In this document: one piece after another, positions 44,023-58,065 of the stretch
Layout of the letters: every line of letters begins with the position of its first letter
Position numbering within the stretch: the first letter of the stretch is position 1
NCBI GenBank assembly: GCA_035772735.1
Contig: JASDFA010000020.1
Span: forward strand, 13,681,501-13,745,500
Direction of reading: 5' to 3'
DNA from: Datura wrightii
Lineage: Eukaryota; Streptophyta; Magnoliopsida; Solanales; Solanaceae
DNA: 64,000 bases
Notes under the pieces: generated by a model
What the model was told of the DNA's origin: nothing
The model's input: only the letters and a program-made list of their open reading frames with translations
Databases searched by the model: none
Made by a program: the position numbers and the translations under genes

Positions 44023-46211
44023 ATGGCTCCGAGGGGTACACCAAAGAAAGGTCCAGCTAAGAAACAAGTGTCGGAGAGGAGTTAACTGTCATACTGCAGA
44101 CTTCGGGACTTGCCCTCCTCCTCCGAAGAGTCAAGTAGCTCAGAGGAGGGATATGAAGTGTCAGAAGAGCAGCTGCTGAGCAGATTAACTAGGGCTAGGG
44201 CTCAATGATCTACTAATCCAACAACCCTGGTTGATGCTCCCACTCCACTAGCAAGAGACCTATCGAGCTGAATAGATGAGAATGTTGGGGCCAAAATCCC
44301 GATTGCTCCCGAGGGCACCACAATTGGGAAAAATGAAGAAGTAGTTGATGAGTCACGTGCTCAACAAGGGAGCACAGATGATGAAATTGACCGAGACTTC
44401 GAACACATCCAATGATCAACCAAGGCACGTGAGGAGATGGTGTGTTCATGGTATGAGGGCTATATACAACAGGGACATTTCTCCAAATTACAAAGGACAT
44501 CCAAAGAGGAGCATCTACGAGGAGCCCAGACTAATCACCACGGGGCGCAAGGACCTCCCTGAGTTGTAGGCTTTGTTCGACAAATACAGGTTCGGGTGGA
44601 TGACTAAGCCATCGGGAAGCTACAATCCCTGCCTGGTCAGAGAATTCTATGTAGCCTATGCAGCCACACTATAGCGTCTGGCATTAGGTGGTCAAGACTG
44701 GAAAAAGAGGCCCGCTTTAACACAAGTGTTGGTTCAGGAGATGCCTGTGGACATATTTGAGAGGACCATCTCCATACTACTTTATGGGCCAGACTATCAT
44801 TCCCCAATGAATATAACCGAGTTCGATCACAAACTATTCGAGCTCAAGAAAGACAATACTAAGAAGCTGAATAGTGAGGAGCGAATCAGGAAATATACTT
44901 GGCTATCACGGGTCATTTCCACAAGAGGTCCGTTGGTCGAATGGTTGCATTGCACTGAACCCCAGATAAAGAAGGCCACATTGAATTTTCAAAACAAGTT
45001 TTGGTGGTCACTAGTTCGGCATAGGCTAGTACCAACCAGCAATGATAACGTTCATTCACCTAACAGAGCTGCATTGGTAGCTAGCATTATGGAGGGGTAT
45101 GCCATAAATTTCCCGCGGTATATTGGTGAAGAGGTTTGAGAGCGGGCGATAAATGATGGCACCACCATTCCCTTTCCATGTCTTGTTGATAGACTCTGTC
45201 AGGATTCAAAGGTGCTAGAGTTTCCCTCAGTTGACCATCGCATAGTGGTCCATAAGATAACTGATATCAGGTTGATAAGGGATGACACAAACCTAGTATC
45301 GAGAGCAAGGAGTCAAGCTGCCGCATTCGCTGGAGCGACTATATTGGCAGAGGCATTTAGCAGCAATATGCAGACTGAGGCTTCTGTATTTATTGAGATT
45401 GTGGCAAAGCCCACGAAGGCCAGGGAGATGGATAGCCAGCCTGAGGCTACAGATGCAGCTGACATTCTCGCATCTTCGAAGATTTTAGAGTCATCATCCA
45501 CAGCAGCTGCATCTCGCCCACCTATTGCACCATCAAGTGCTCCTTCAGTCGGTCTAGTCACAATTTCCAATGAATTCCTGACTGACATGGCTAGACGGCT
45601 GGCAAAGGCTAAGAAACAATAAGCACACCCGGCTTTACAGGTAAAGGTGCTAATAGAGCAACTCAAGCCTTGGGTTACCAAAGAATTGGAGGCGCTCTCT
45701 AGCTTAGTGTATGGAAGATTAGATTCTTTTGAGAGACGCATGGATGAGCGCCTTACATAGTTACAGGCGCCCGAATTTGCAAGGTGGTATGCGGAGGTAG
45801 AAGTACTCAGAGCGGAGGTGCGGGAGTTTTCCGCACGAAGGTAGCTACAATCCCTCCACCCGTGCTTCCAGTGATAGAGGATGAGAGTGAAGAAGAGCTA
45901 CCTCCGATATTTGACTTCATTACTAAGGAGCCGGTGGCACAAGATAAGGGAAAGAGGCCTCGTGAGGAGATGAGTTTTGAGGAGGATGACTCATTGCTCT
46001 GTCAATAAAAATGAGAGCAGAGAGAGATGGTGATAGCGCATCACCTATCTAGAGAGGAGGCTCGACAGAGGGCCACAAGTGAGGCAGCGAGAGCTCGGGG
46101 AGAAGGTACGAGCTTAGTTGGATCAGAAAATGCATCGGATCAAGCCGGTGGTATCAAAGAGGACATTGGAGGAGTATCTGCACCCTCCACCGACCAGGTC
46201 GCAAACACCTA
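44023..46211 (+). pseudogene. Extra (env-position) ORF of element D
   Basis: The frame begins MAPRGTPKKGPAKKQ at 44023, with a stop after 18 codons and several frame changes. The main conserved block (44726-45139, 138 residues) matches Z 4170-3736, with SILLYG and WLSR. 45212-45622 continues it with a DHRIVVHKITDIRLIRDD segment also present in Z. The C-terminal part is Glu-rich, with a short basic patch KGKRPREE near 45950. No signal peptide or convincing membrane segment is visible, so an envelope role is not supported. Confidence 0.65.
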
Positions 46212-47787
46212 GGTCGCATAGGTATGTTTCCTATTTCCATGATTTTGTTTTCTATATATGCATCGAGGACGACATATGCTTTTCTTGATGGGAGTGGGGA
46301 GGGATACCTGTGTATTTTTGCTGAACATAACCCAAGGGTTTTTCTTGCCAGATATCTTTTTCCTCGGGTGTTCGTTATCTAGTAGAATCAACATGTTTAG
46401 GTTTTTATGTTTTTGTGTTTATTTGTGTCAGTCGAAAGAAAGTTAGGTGAACTTAAGGCAGTTAAGAGCATGAATTTTTGAATTTAGTTGAATTGATAAT
46501 GTGATACCCCTCCTAAAAATTTTTTTATGTATGTGTTAAAATCGACAAGTATGACCTTTATGAATCAGTGCATGGCATTAAAATTGTAAACATGTATACC
46601 ATTGTATGGGTATACCTAAATTATCAGTTAGTAGAAGTGATGATGTTGACCTATGCTATGTGTGAGTGAGGTTTAATAGTTAAATTCTATGTGTGCGTCA
46701 ATCTAGAAATTTCCTAGTCAGTCATACCGAGATAGAGGATGGGAAACTAGAAAAGGATCATAGGCCATTTTTGATTAATGAGCCCACTTTAGCCTTAAAA
46801 GACCGAACAAAAGGAAATAAATATCCCTTGATCTAAATTTTTTATCTTAAATTGACCTTTCTTTTGGTTTACACTAATTCACCTTCCTGCTTTGATTAAA
46901 AATGAACCTGTTTTGGCCCTGGTCCCTCCTTGGAACACTGTAAACCTCAACTCAGGCAAATCGCCTAAGTTGAGGGTGGCTATTATAGGGGTGATTAAGA
47001 AGAGTAGGGTGGAATGAGATTGGGCAATGAAAATGAAAGAGCGGGTGCGGTGTGCGTAATGAAAGAAAAGAAAGAAACAAAAATGTTGAAGAGAAAAAGA
47101 GAAAGAAAAGAAAAGAAAAATGTTAAAGCAATGAATGTTTGAAAGAAAAAGAACCGCACTCGTAGTTGCAAACAAAAATAAAAGAAGAAGCAAGTAAAGG
47201 AAAAAGGGAGAAAATATGAAAAAAGGTTTAAAATGGAGTCAAGGCATGTGTAGTGCCAAGGAGGACCATACCCGAACCCGAGCCTATGTTACAAGCTTAA
47301 AAAGTCCTATACTGATCCTGGTTACTTATCTGAAAATTGAGGTATTGAAAGTAAAGGCAAGCCTATGGCATTACATGCACACAGTTAGAATTTCTTTGTG
47401 AGAGTGACTGTAATCTTACCTAGTCCTAAGAGAAATACATTGATATAATCATATACACATGAGTGAGTGTGGGAATTCTTTGAGGTGAGAGCATTTGGTC
47501 AACAAAATCATCTGCATACTATCTGGGTCAGTGTTATAGATTTTTGTGCATGGTTGCAAGTGATAGTGTTTTGCCATGTTTCGATTTCTCTGTATCATGG
47601 ATGAAAACTTTGCATATGCATTATGATTTGAGTTTGTATGATAAAGGAGGGGTTAGAAATTTTGATTTGATGAAGAGTTGTGACTGTCGTAAGTTTCCTA
47701 AAGTTCTTTTGATTGAAACGTCAAAGTAGTTTATTTTATTATATTTTTGCCTGAGGACATGCAAAAGTTCTAAGTTGAGGGTGTTGA
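46212..47787 (+). other. 3' noncoding region of element D
   Basis: About 1.6 kb without a gene. It contains a strikingly purine-rich plus-strand tract (about 47000-47220, AAAGAAAAG-type repeats) that matches the pyrimidine-rich tract of Z in reverse complement. It ends in AGTTGAGGGTGTTGATG before the 3' LTR, the probable polypurine-tract region. Confidence 0.6.
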
Positions 47788-47836
47788 TGTGCTGTGATTT
47801 TACGGCACTTTCAATGCTTAAAACCATAAAACTATG

Positions 47837-50380
47837 TGTCACGCCCCGCCTTGGGGGTATGACTGGCACCTGGTGCCCTATTAGGACCTGAACTGCTAGA
47901 CTACTGAGCCTAAGCACATCTGGTGCCTGGCCGGCTCTAACACTGATTCACGGAAACAACGGGCTATATAACGGCTGTAAATACAGCCTCCCGCCGACTA
48001 GGCCTATAGCCACCTGTACTATAACAACAACTAACCAGAATCATGCCAATATAAGGGAGCCTATGCGGGCCGACAAGGCCACCATGCTGTCTAGTTGAGT
48101 CTAGATCAGTATAACAAATGCTGAACAGCTACGTGACTATCAAGGTCACCACTACTGACTAGATAAGGCCTCACACGACAAACATAAACAACTAACATAC
48201 GCACGGCCCACACGACCGGTACAACTAACCACAGGGAAATATATACAGACTGCAAGCCTCTAGGAATACTGATAAGATGGTTGGGACAGGGCCCCGACCT
48301 ACCCGTACTGTACAACAAAAGGAAATGATATAAACCTCTGAAATATCAAGCTCCGGATGACAGGAGCTGATGACTCTGCGTTGGCTAGGATCATGAGGGA
48401 TCGCCTCCTTGTCTATGAGTACCTGCAGGCAAGTAATGCAGCGCCACAAGCGGGCGTCAGTACCACTGGTACCGAGTATGCAAAGTAACTGGATACAACT
48501 GAATACAAATAGCATAACTAGCAATTCTAAATAGCAGGAGATAACTGAATCTGTAAGAACTGATATGAACTGAATCAGACTTTCTGTGCTGTGATAGGGC
48601 AGGAGCATACCTGTAGACGCGGCGGCCTGCTGTCTATTAACCAATATATAGCACATAAATACACACATATATATATAGCAAACAAGAGCCAATACCAACC
48701 CCCATAAGCCGGATGGCGCCAAGCAAGCAAACAATCTATATACCCCTACCCGGGTCAAAACCAGCCAAAAATAAAGTGACTCCACTCATCTACTAACTAC
48801 GAGCACCTCTGCCGGCCCCCTGGGTCTCCGACTCGGGCCATAGCCTCCAATATAAATAACCGTGTCTGAGTCCGGAGGAATCCTATACTGTATCTGTAAC
48901 TGTAACTGTATCTGAATCTGTTCCCTGGGCGCTTGCGCACAACAGGGCTATCTATACTGTAATGCTGATCAGCCTGATATGGGGAAAGCTTCATCCCATC
49001 TTCGTCCAAACTGGGGACGGCATGCCACTCCTTGGAGTGACGTAAACCCACCCGCTCAGTGGGCGACAGTTACCAACCCAGGGGCGGCGAGGACGCTCAA
49101 AAAGGTGCCCTCACGACACAACTAAGTCTCAACAAACAATAAGCACATATATAGCAAGCATGTTTAAACTGAAAAAAATACTATCTGAGTTCTGATTTCT
49201 TATTCTAATCTCTTTCTATATTATACTGGTTCTCATACTGCTTTATACTGAATCTGTGATCTTTATCTAACTGCATGGCTAATCTGTAGCAAGATACTAT
49301 CTAACTGTATGGCTATACTGTAGCCAAGATATCATCTGTCTGTATGGCTAATCTGTAGCCAAGATACTATCTGACTTTCTGATTTTACTTTACTAACTCT
49401 TATTCCGAATATCTGTCATATTATTCTAGAAACATGCTTGCTAATCACATACTGGGCTATACTGAGTCTGGAATGCTAACTTGCCATTTTAGCGCATGCT
49501 TTACTAACTTTCGGGCTGAGTACGATATAACAACGCAAACCAGATTTACTGAACTTGCAGAATACTCAATATTCAACTCCGAGAATTCTACTACGGAGTT
49601 TACTGTGCTATACAAGGCTAAAACTACTAACTTGCTGAAGAAACTGGCTTTACATACCTTAACCTCGGTTTATCCGACTAACGTACGAAGCTCGGTCAGT
49701 ACTCCAGCTATTTCTCCCAACTGCATTTACATATATGTCAATTAGAACTAAATACACCAATATTCTAAAATAAAACGTCACTTTCGATATATTTATAGCC
49801 TAAACTTTGTGTTTATCGAAAGACAGTCAAAAACTTGTTATTTCTCGAAAGTCCAGAAGGGAGAAATACTCACTTTAGGGCTAGGAGTATATTGACACTA
49901 GTTTGGAGCAAATCCACTTACCTTAGCCCGGTAGCACGATGATTTGTCGGCCAAATTTCGTGAGACTAAATCCGTAGGAATTCTCCTTACTGCTTAATGC
50001 CTCGGTATCCGGAGTTAATTTGAGCTTGGACCACGTTTGACGGCGTAATCGAGAGATAATTTAATAGTACTTTTGCACCCTCTTTGTTTTCTCACGAGTT
50101 CTGGAAATTATTTGATATCATAATGAAATGAACCAAAGTGGAGGTTTTATATACTTGGTCCTGGACATGGCCAACGTGTCACGAAGCCAACGCGGAGGCT
50201 CTACCTCCATGACATGTTGCCATTGCGGAGGGGCTCTGCCCCGGCTCCTTCCGCGATGGTTCGACAGGTTTCTCATCCGGTCTTTTCCCGGGCCTTTTTC
50301 TAGCATGTATGACTTTCAATTACTCTTAACCAATACGCGAATAGGCCATCTATGTGTTGGGAATTTTACAGGGTGTAACA
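47837..50380 (-). repeat. 3' LTR of element H
   Basis: 2544 bp, TGTCACGCCCC to GGTGTAACA on the plus strand, collinear with 55523-58065. The cluster of ORFs on both strands is not protein-like and mirrors the other LTR. Confidence 0.92.
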
Positions 50381-50395
50381 TTCTCCCCCCCTTAA
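50381..50395 (-). promoter_or_regulatory. Polypurine tract of element H
   Basis: TTCTCCCCCCCTTAA on the plus strand is a purine run on the element's strand, next to the 3' LTR. Confidence 0.88.
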
Positions 50396-50529
50396 GAACA
50401 TTCGTCGTCGAATATAATCTTCTATCTAGAGGACTTCTCAACTTACTCAACTTGTTTCTAGAAAAATTTCGGCAGAGTTTCCCCTGTAATATGGACTATC
50501 CCAAAAACCTGTCGCCTGACTAGGCTTGA

Positions 50530-53500
50530 AATAAATGAGGCTATCTGGTCTTCATATCTTCCTCTGCCTCCCAAGTCATCTCCTCTCAGTTCCTGTTACG
50601 CCACAGTACCTTGAAAGACGCAATATCTTTAGTTCTCAATCTACGAATCTGTCTGTCTAAGATGGCTATTGGAACCTCTTCATAGGCCAGCTCTTCCGTA
50701 ACCTGGATATCCTGGACGGGGACTGCTCTGGATGGGTCTCCTATGCATTTCCTCAGCATAGATACATGAAAGACCGAATGAACGAATTCTAATTTTGGAG
50801 GCAAGTTCAACTCATATGCTACTCGGCCTATCCTTCGACGAATCTAATAAGGCCCAACAAATCTCGGACTGAGCTTAGCTTTCTTGCCCAATCTCATCAC
50901 CCCTTTCATCGGAGATACTTTCAGAAATACCCAGTCATTCACAAAAAATTCAAGGTCTCTGCGCCGCACATCAGTATATGATTTCTGGCGGCTCTGTGCA
51001 GTCAGTAGGCGTTCCTTGATAAGCTTTTCCTTCTCCTCTGACTGTTGAATGATGTCTGGCCCAATCAACGGTGATTCTCCCACTTCAAACCAGCCAACCA
51101 GCGATCTGCATTTTTGCCCATACAAGGCTTCAAAGGGCGCCATCTGGATGGCTGAGTGATAGCTATTATTATAAGCAAATTTAATTAACGGCAAATGCTC
51201 GTCCCAGCTACCTCCAAAATCTAGCATACACGCTCGTAGCATGTCCTCGAGTGTCTAAATAGTGCGCTCATCCTGTCAATCTGTCTGAGGGTGGAATGCT
51301 GTGCTCAAATTAATCTACGTTCCCAGACCTCTCTAAAATGACTGCCAAAATCTAGTTGTAAATTGTGCTCCTCTATCAGAGATAATAGATACTGGAACAC
51401 CATGTAATCTAACTATTTCTCTGATATATAATTTGGCAAAATACTCGGCCGAGAAGGTAGCTCTCACTGGCAGGAAATGAGCTGATTTTGTCAGCCTGTC
51501 CACTATTACCCAAATAGAATCGTGTCTATGTCTGGTACGGGGTAACCCTGCTACAAAATCCATATTCACTGCTTCCTATTTCCAGAGAGGCACAGCTATG
51601 TCCTGAGTTAACCCGCCTTGTTTCTGGTGTTCCGCTTTTACCAATTGGCAGTTAGGACACTGGGCTACAAATTCGGCAATTTCTCTTTTCATTCTTGGCC
51701 ACCAATAATTCTCCTTGATATCATGGTACATTTTCATCGCACCGGGGTGAAGAGAATAATGGGCGTAATGTACCTCATTCATAATCTATTGGCGGAGCCC
51801 TGAAACATCTGGAACACAGAGGCGGCCTCTACATAACAGCACTTCTTCCTCAGTTATTTGAAAATCTGGTGCTTTCCCTTGCTGAATTCTTCCCTTAAGC
51901 TGGACCAGGTCAGGATCTTCATATTGTTGTTCTTTTACCTCCACAACTAGTGACGACACAGCGGTGTTCTGAATTACCGCTCTGCTGTCCTCTGTATCTG
52001 CTATACGAACGGGTAGACTGGCTAATTGATGTATCTCCTTGACCAACTCCCGCTGCTCGGGCTGCAAATATGCCAAACTTCCCATGGATTTACGGTTGAG
52101 AGCATCTGCTACTACGTTGGCTTTTCCCGAATGATACAGAATATCCACATCACAATCTTTTAATAGCTCTAACCAGCAACACTGTCGCAAATTCAACTCC
52201 CTTTGAGTGAAGATATACTGTAGGCTCTTATGATCTGTGAAAATATCCACATGAACGCCATACAAGTAATGTCTCCATATCTTTAAGGCGTGAATCACTG
52301 CGGCTAACTCCAGGTCGTGGGTAGGGTAATTCTTTTTGTGTTTCCTCAGCTGTCTAGAAGCATACGCAATCACCTTACCATGCTGCATCAACACACAATC
52401 CAACCCAACGCCTGATGCGTCGCAATACACTGAATAACCTTCTGTACCTTCCGGTAATGCTAACACTGGGGCGGAGGTTAATCTGTCTTTTAACTCCTGG
52501 AAGCTCTGCTCACATGCCTCTGTCCACTGAAACTTCGCTGCTTTCTGCGTCAGTTTGGTCAGGGGTGTCGCTATAGTAGAGAATCCCTCAACAAATCTCC
52601 TGTAATATCCCGCTAACCCCAGAAAACTGCGGACTTCGGTCGGAGTGGTAGGCCTAGGCCAGGTTTTAACTGCTGCTATCTTCTGCGCGTCAATTTGTAT
52701 ACCAACATCCGACACAATATGCCCCAAGAAGGCTACTGAGTTCAGCCAGAATTCATACTTGGAGAACTTAGCATATAATTGACGGTCCTTGAGAATTTGG
52801 AGCACTGTCCGTAAATGAGCCTGGTGATCTGCTTTAGAGCGAGAATACACCAGAATATCATCAATAAACACTATCACGAACAGGTCCAGGTATGGTCTGA
52901 AAATGCTATTCATCAGGTCCATGAATATTGTTGGGGCATTCGTCAACCCAAATGACATAACTAGGAATTCAAAGTGCCCATATCGGGTCTTGAAAGCCGT
53001 TTTGGGAATGTCTCTTTCACGAACTTGAACCTGATGATATCCGGACCGCAAGTCAAGCTTGGAGAAATATCTGGCCCCCTGTAACTGATCAAACAAATCA
53101 TCTATTCTGGGAAGAGAATACTTATTCTTTACTGTAACTTTATTCAGCTGTCGGTAATCTATACACATGCGGAGCGAGCCATCCTTCTTTCTCACAAATA
53201 GAACTGGCGCACCCCACGGTGAAGTACACGGCCTAATAAAACCATTATCTAGCAGGTCCTTCAGCTGCTCCTTTAATTCTCTGAGTTCAGCAGGAGCCAT
53301 GCGATACGGAGGAATTGATATAGGCTGAGTACCTAGTAGCAGGTCAATTGAAAAATCTATCTCCCTTTCTGGGGAAATACCAGGTAACTCATCTGGAAAT
53401 ACATCAGGGAATTCATTCACTACCGGAACAGACTGAAGTGTCGGAGATTCTACCTGAACATCCTGAACCCTGACTAGGCGGTACATACATCCCTTAGTTA

Positions 53501-54047
53501 TCAATTTCCTCGCCTGAAGGTAGGAAATAAACCTACCTTTTGGAGTAGTTGTGCTGCCTTTCCACTCTCGCACAGCCTCTCCTGTAAAGTGGAATCGGAC
53601 CGTCTTGGTCCAACATTCTGCGTTAGCAAAGCATGGCACCAACCAATCCATACCCATAATGGCATCGAAATCAATCATTTCTAACTCTACCAGATCTACT
53701 GTAGTCTGGCGATCAGCAACCTCTACTGTACACCCTCGATAAATTCTACAAGCTATAATGGAGTCACCGACGGGTGTAGATACTGAAAAGGGCTGCTGTA
53801 ATAACTCTGGTGCGACATTAAACTTTCGAGCCACAAATGGGGTAATATATGACAAAGTGGACCCTGGATCAATCAGTACATAAGCAGGGCATGAACAGAT
53901 AGTCATTATACCTATCACTACATCTGGAGACGCCTCTGAGTCCTGTCTCCCTGGTAATGCATAGGTACGGCTTGAGCCCGTACCTGAACTGGAGGCTCCT
54001 AATCTACCTCGGCCTCTACCTGCTGTACCTGAGGGCCTACGCCCCAC
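50530..54047 (-). pseudogene. pol of element H: protease, RT, RNase H, integrase
   Basis: An open stretch of 753 codons (54047-51786) covers protease ([17 protein letters not shown]), RT ([18 protein letters not shown]) and RNase H ([15 protein letters not shown]) up to the integrase zinc region. Downstream the integrase is cut by stops near 51783, 51573, 51330 and 51243, and near 50811; its parts include [42 protein letters not shown] and FHVSMLRKC, ending in a chromodomain-like tail. RNase H and RT keep their catalytic residues. It is about as long as pol of B. Confidence 0.92.
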
Positions 54048-54071
54048 CGAGGCTGCTGGAGCTCGTGGCCC

Positions 54072-55310
54072 TGCGGATCCCCTATCCTAAATATCTCTGC
54101 TCTCTTGTCCCCTGGCCGGACAATCTCTCATGCGGTGCCCCTCCTGCCTGCAAATATAACACCCCGAGGAGCCATATCTACAAGATCCAATGTGAGGTCG
54201 GCCGCAATTAGGGCAGGGTGGGGGTGTAAATCTGCTCTGCTCTCCCCTTCTTTGCTGCAGGGAATCTACTATTCGAGAACTGCCACCAGACTCTGACTGC
54301 CCTCGATGAGCAAATCTACCTCGCTGCTGCTGCTGTGGTGGAGGTGGGGGTCTAGGGAGTCTGTTTGACAATTGGGGCCTGGGTCCTCTCTGAATCTCTC
54401 TCTGTGTATCGTCTGATCTATCCCTGCGGCGCTGCTCCTGACTTGTCTTTCTACTGCCCTGTTTCCGCTGTCTAAGGCCCTCAATGGTCTGGGCAAAGGC
54501 CTGTACTCGGGCAATATCCATATCTTCTAGTAACGTAGCCTTCATGCAAGCCTCAATATATTCCGGGTTCAGACCCATAATGAACCGGTGGACTCTGGAT
54601 GGCATAGTGTCCACAAAAGCTGGAGCATAGCGGGCTAGGGAGTCAAACTGTAGGGCATATTCTCATACACTCCCTGCCCCCTGCTCCAAATGCAAAAACT
54701 GATCCATCCGGGCCTATCAGATCTCTCGTGGCAAATAACGGTCCAGGAAGGCCTCCGAGAAACTGGACCAGGTCAGAGGGGCAATATCTCTCCCTCGAGA
54801 CCTTTCCCAACTCTCGTACCATAATACAGCTATGTCCCGCAGCTGAAACACTATCAGCTCAACTGATTCTGTAGGGGTCACATGCATAAGTCAGAAAATT
54901 CTCTGCATCTGATCTAGAAAATCCTGGGGGTCCTCTGCTTGATCTAACCTAGTGATTTGTGGGGGACCTAGTGCCAAAAACTCCCTGACCCTGAAACTAC
55001 CTGACCCACCTGAAAGCTCTGTTGTTATAGGTGGCACTGACTGGCGCTGTGTGGCCATCATTTGTGCCAACATAACCACTACGCTCTGAACTTCCTGGTC
55101 TGATGGCGAAGGTACAAGAGCTATCGGAGGCGGTGTCGTGCCCAACGGCTCCTGATGTGAGGGGGACTGCTGATAGGGCTATGATGAAGCCTCTATATCG
55201 CCCTCAGATCGGGCTGACTCTGAATGGAACTGAGGCATCCTGCTGGTGCCATCTCCTGCTGTTGTGTCTAATCTTCTGCCGGTGGCAGGGTGATGCTGGT
55301 CTTCGATTCT
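54072..55310 (-). pseudogene. gag of element H
   Basis: In one frame with pol. The expected initiator ATG (the equivalent of MADQW in B) is absent; the homologous position near 55300 reads as EDQHHP. Stops occur near 54890, 54660 (a TGA where B has CGT) and 54085. Conserved parts are EDPQDFLDQMQRIF, VHRFIMGLNPEYIEACM and a zinc knuckle, CYICRQEGHRMRDC (about 54155-54115). A Gln/Pro/Arg-rich linker precedes the knuckle. Confidence 0.88.
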
Positions 55311-55506
55311 TATCCGTAGACAAAGAATGTGATAAGTTTTAGGGACCCAACCCTATACTTTACCGCTCTATAGCACGACTGAATGAGAAAGAAAAGTAAC
55401 CATCCTATCATGCCTCGCAGCCTCCTGCCTATAGTATGTGGTGTACAACACATCCATAGACAAGACTCTACTTAGCATGGCTTGCAGACTCCCTGGGACA
55501 CGACCT

Positions 55507-55518
55507 GCTCTGATACCA
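55507..55518 (-). promoter_or_regulatory. Primer binding site of element H (tRNA-Met)
   Basis: The minus strand reads TGGTATCAGAGC four bases inside the 5' LTR, a perfect match to the initiator tRNA-Met end. Confidence 0.92.
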
Positions 55519-55522
55519 AGTT

Positions 55523-58065
55523 TGTCACGCCCCTCCTTGGGGGTATGACTGGCACCTGGTGCCCTATTAGGACCTGAACTGCTAGACTACTGAGCCTAAG
55601 CATATCCGGTGCCTGGCCGGCTCTAACTCTGATTCACGAAAACAACGGGCTATATAACGACTGTAAATACAGCCTCCGGCTGACTAGGCCTATAGCCACT
55701 TGTACTATAACAACAGCTAACCAGAATCATGCCATATAAGGGAGCCTATGCGGGCCGACAAGGCTACCATGCTGTCTAGTTGAGTCTAGATCAGTATAAC
55801 AAATGTTGAACAGCTACGTGACCGGTAAGGTCACCACTACTGACTGGATAAGGCCTCACACGGCCAACATAAACAACTAAACATACGCCGGCCCACACGA
55901 CCGGCACAACTGACCACAGGGAAATATATACAGACTGCAAGCCTCTAGGAATACTGATAAGATGGTCGGGACAGGGCCCCGACCTACCCGTACTGTACAA
56001 CAAAAGGAAATGATATAAACCTCTGAAATATCAAGCTCCGGATGACAGGAGCTGATGACTCTACACTGGCTAGGATCACGAGGGATCGCCTCCTCGTCTA
56101 TGAGTACCTGCAGGCAAGTAATGCAGCCCCCCAAGCAGGCGTCAGTACCACTGGTACCGAGTATGCAAAGCAACCGGATACAACTGAATAAAAATAGCTT
56201 AACTAGCAATTCTGAATAGCAGGAGATAACTGAATCTCTAAGAACTGATATGAACTGAATCAGACTTTCTGCGCTGTGATAGGGTAGGAGCGTACCTGTA
56301 GACGCGGCGGCCTGCTGTCTATTAACCAATATATAGCACATAAATACACACACATATATATATAGCAAACAAGAGCCAATACCAACCCCCATAAGCCGGA
56401 TGGCGCCAAGCAAGCAAACAATCTATATACCTCTACCCGGGTCAAAACCAGCCAAAAATAAGTCACTCCACTCATCTACTAACTACGAGCACCCCTGCCG
56501 GCCCCCTGGGTCTCCGGCTCAGGCCATAGCCTCCGATATAAATAACCGTGTCTGAGTCCGAAGGACTCCTATACTGTATCTATAACTGTAACTGTATTTG
56601 AATCTGTTCCCTGGGCGCTTGCACACAACAGGGCTATCTGTACTGTAATGCTGATCAGCCTGATATGGGGAAAGCTTCATCCCATCTTCATCCAAACTGG
56701 GGACGGCATGCCACTCCTTGGAGTGACATAAACCCACCCGCTCAGTGGGCGACACAGTTACCAACCCAGGGGCGGCAAGGACGTTTAATAGGGTTCCCTC
56801 ACGACACAACCAAGTCTCAACAAACAATAAGCACATATATAGCAAGCATGTTTAAACTGAAAAAAATACTATCTGAGTTTTGATTTCTTATTCTAATCTC
56901 TTTCTGTATTATACTGGTTCTCATACTACTTTATACTGAATCTGTGATCTTTATCTAACTGCATGGCTAATCTGTAGCAAGATACTATCTAACTGTATGG
57001 CTATACTGTAGCCAAGATATCATCTGTCTGTATGGCTAATCTGTAGCCAAGATACTATCTGACTGTCTGATTTTACTTTACTAACTCTTATTCTGAATAT
57101 CTATCATATTATTCTAGAAACATGCTTGCTAATCACATACTGGGCTATACTGAGTCTGGAATGCTAACTTGCCATTTTGGCGCATGCTTTACTAACTTTC
57201 GGGCTGAGTACGATATAACAACGCAAACCAGATTTACTGAACTTGCAGAATACTCAATATTCAACTCCGAGAATTCTACTATGGAGTTTACTGTGCTATA
57301 CAAGGCTAAAACTACTAACTTGCCGAAGAAACTGGCTTTATATACCTTAACCTCGGTTTATCCGACTAACGGATGAAGCTCGGTTAGTACTCCAGCTATT
57401 TCTCCCAACTGCATTTACATATATATCAATTAGAACTAAATACACCAATATTCTGAAAGAAAACATCACTTTTGATATATTTATAGCCTAAACTTTGGCT
57501 TATCGAAAGACAGTCAAAAACTTGCTATTTCTTGAAAGTCCAGAAAGGAGAAATACTCACTTTAGGGCTAGGAGTATATTGACACTATTTTGGAGCAATT
57601 CCACTTACCTTAGCCCGGTAGCACGATGATTTGTCGGCCGAATTTTGCGAAACTAAATCCGTAGGAATGCTCCTTACTGCTTAATACCTCGGTATCCGGA
57701 GTTAATTTGAGCTTGGACCGCATTTGATGGCGTAATCGAGTGATAATTTAATAGTACTTTCGCACCCTCTTTGTTTTCTCATGAGTTCTGGAAATTATTT
57801 GATATCATAATGAAATGAACCGAAGTGGAGGCTTTATATACTTGGGCCTGGACAGGGCCAACGTGTCATGGAGCCAATGCGGAGGCTCCACCTCCGTGAC
57901 ACCTTGCCATCGTGGAGGGGCTCTGCCCCGGCTCTTTCCACGATGGTTCGACAGGTTTCTCGTCTGGTCTTTTCCCGGACCTTTTTCTAGCATGTATGGC
58001 TTTCAATTACTCTTAATCAACACGCGAATGCCATCTATGTGTTGGGAATTTTACGGGGTTTAACA
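55523..58065 (-). repeat. 5' LTR of element H
   Basis: 2543 bp, collinear with 47837-50380. It ends in GGGGTTTAACA at the CTATG duplication. No genes are seen. Confidence 0.92.

Larger units (their letters stand above)
47837..58065 (-). mobile_element. Tekay-like Ty3/Gypsy element H, structurally complete
   Basis: A minus-strand relative of element B with LTRs at 47837-50380 and 55523-58065, a tRNA-Met primer site (55507-55518), gag, pol, a polypurine tract and a perfect 5-bp target duplication CTATG in the LTR of D. Pol is largely open over 753 codons; gag and integrase carry stops, so the copy is not autonomous. Confidence 0.93.

Noticed and set aside
48106..49051. Minus-strand ORFs including a 186-codon one, repeated at 55791-56845
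   Set aside because: Duplicated only because they lie in the two LTRs of H; the frames are shifted and truncated between copies.
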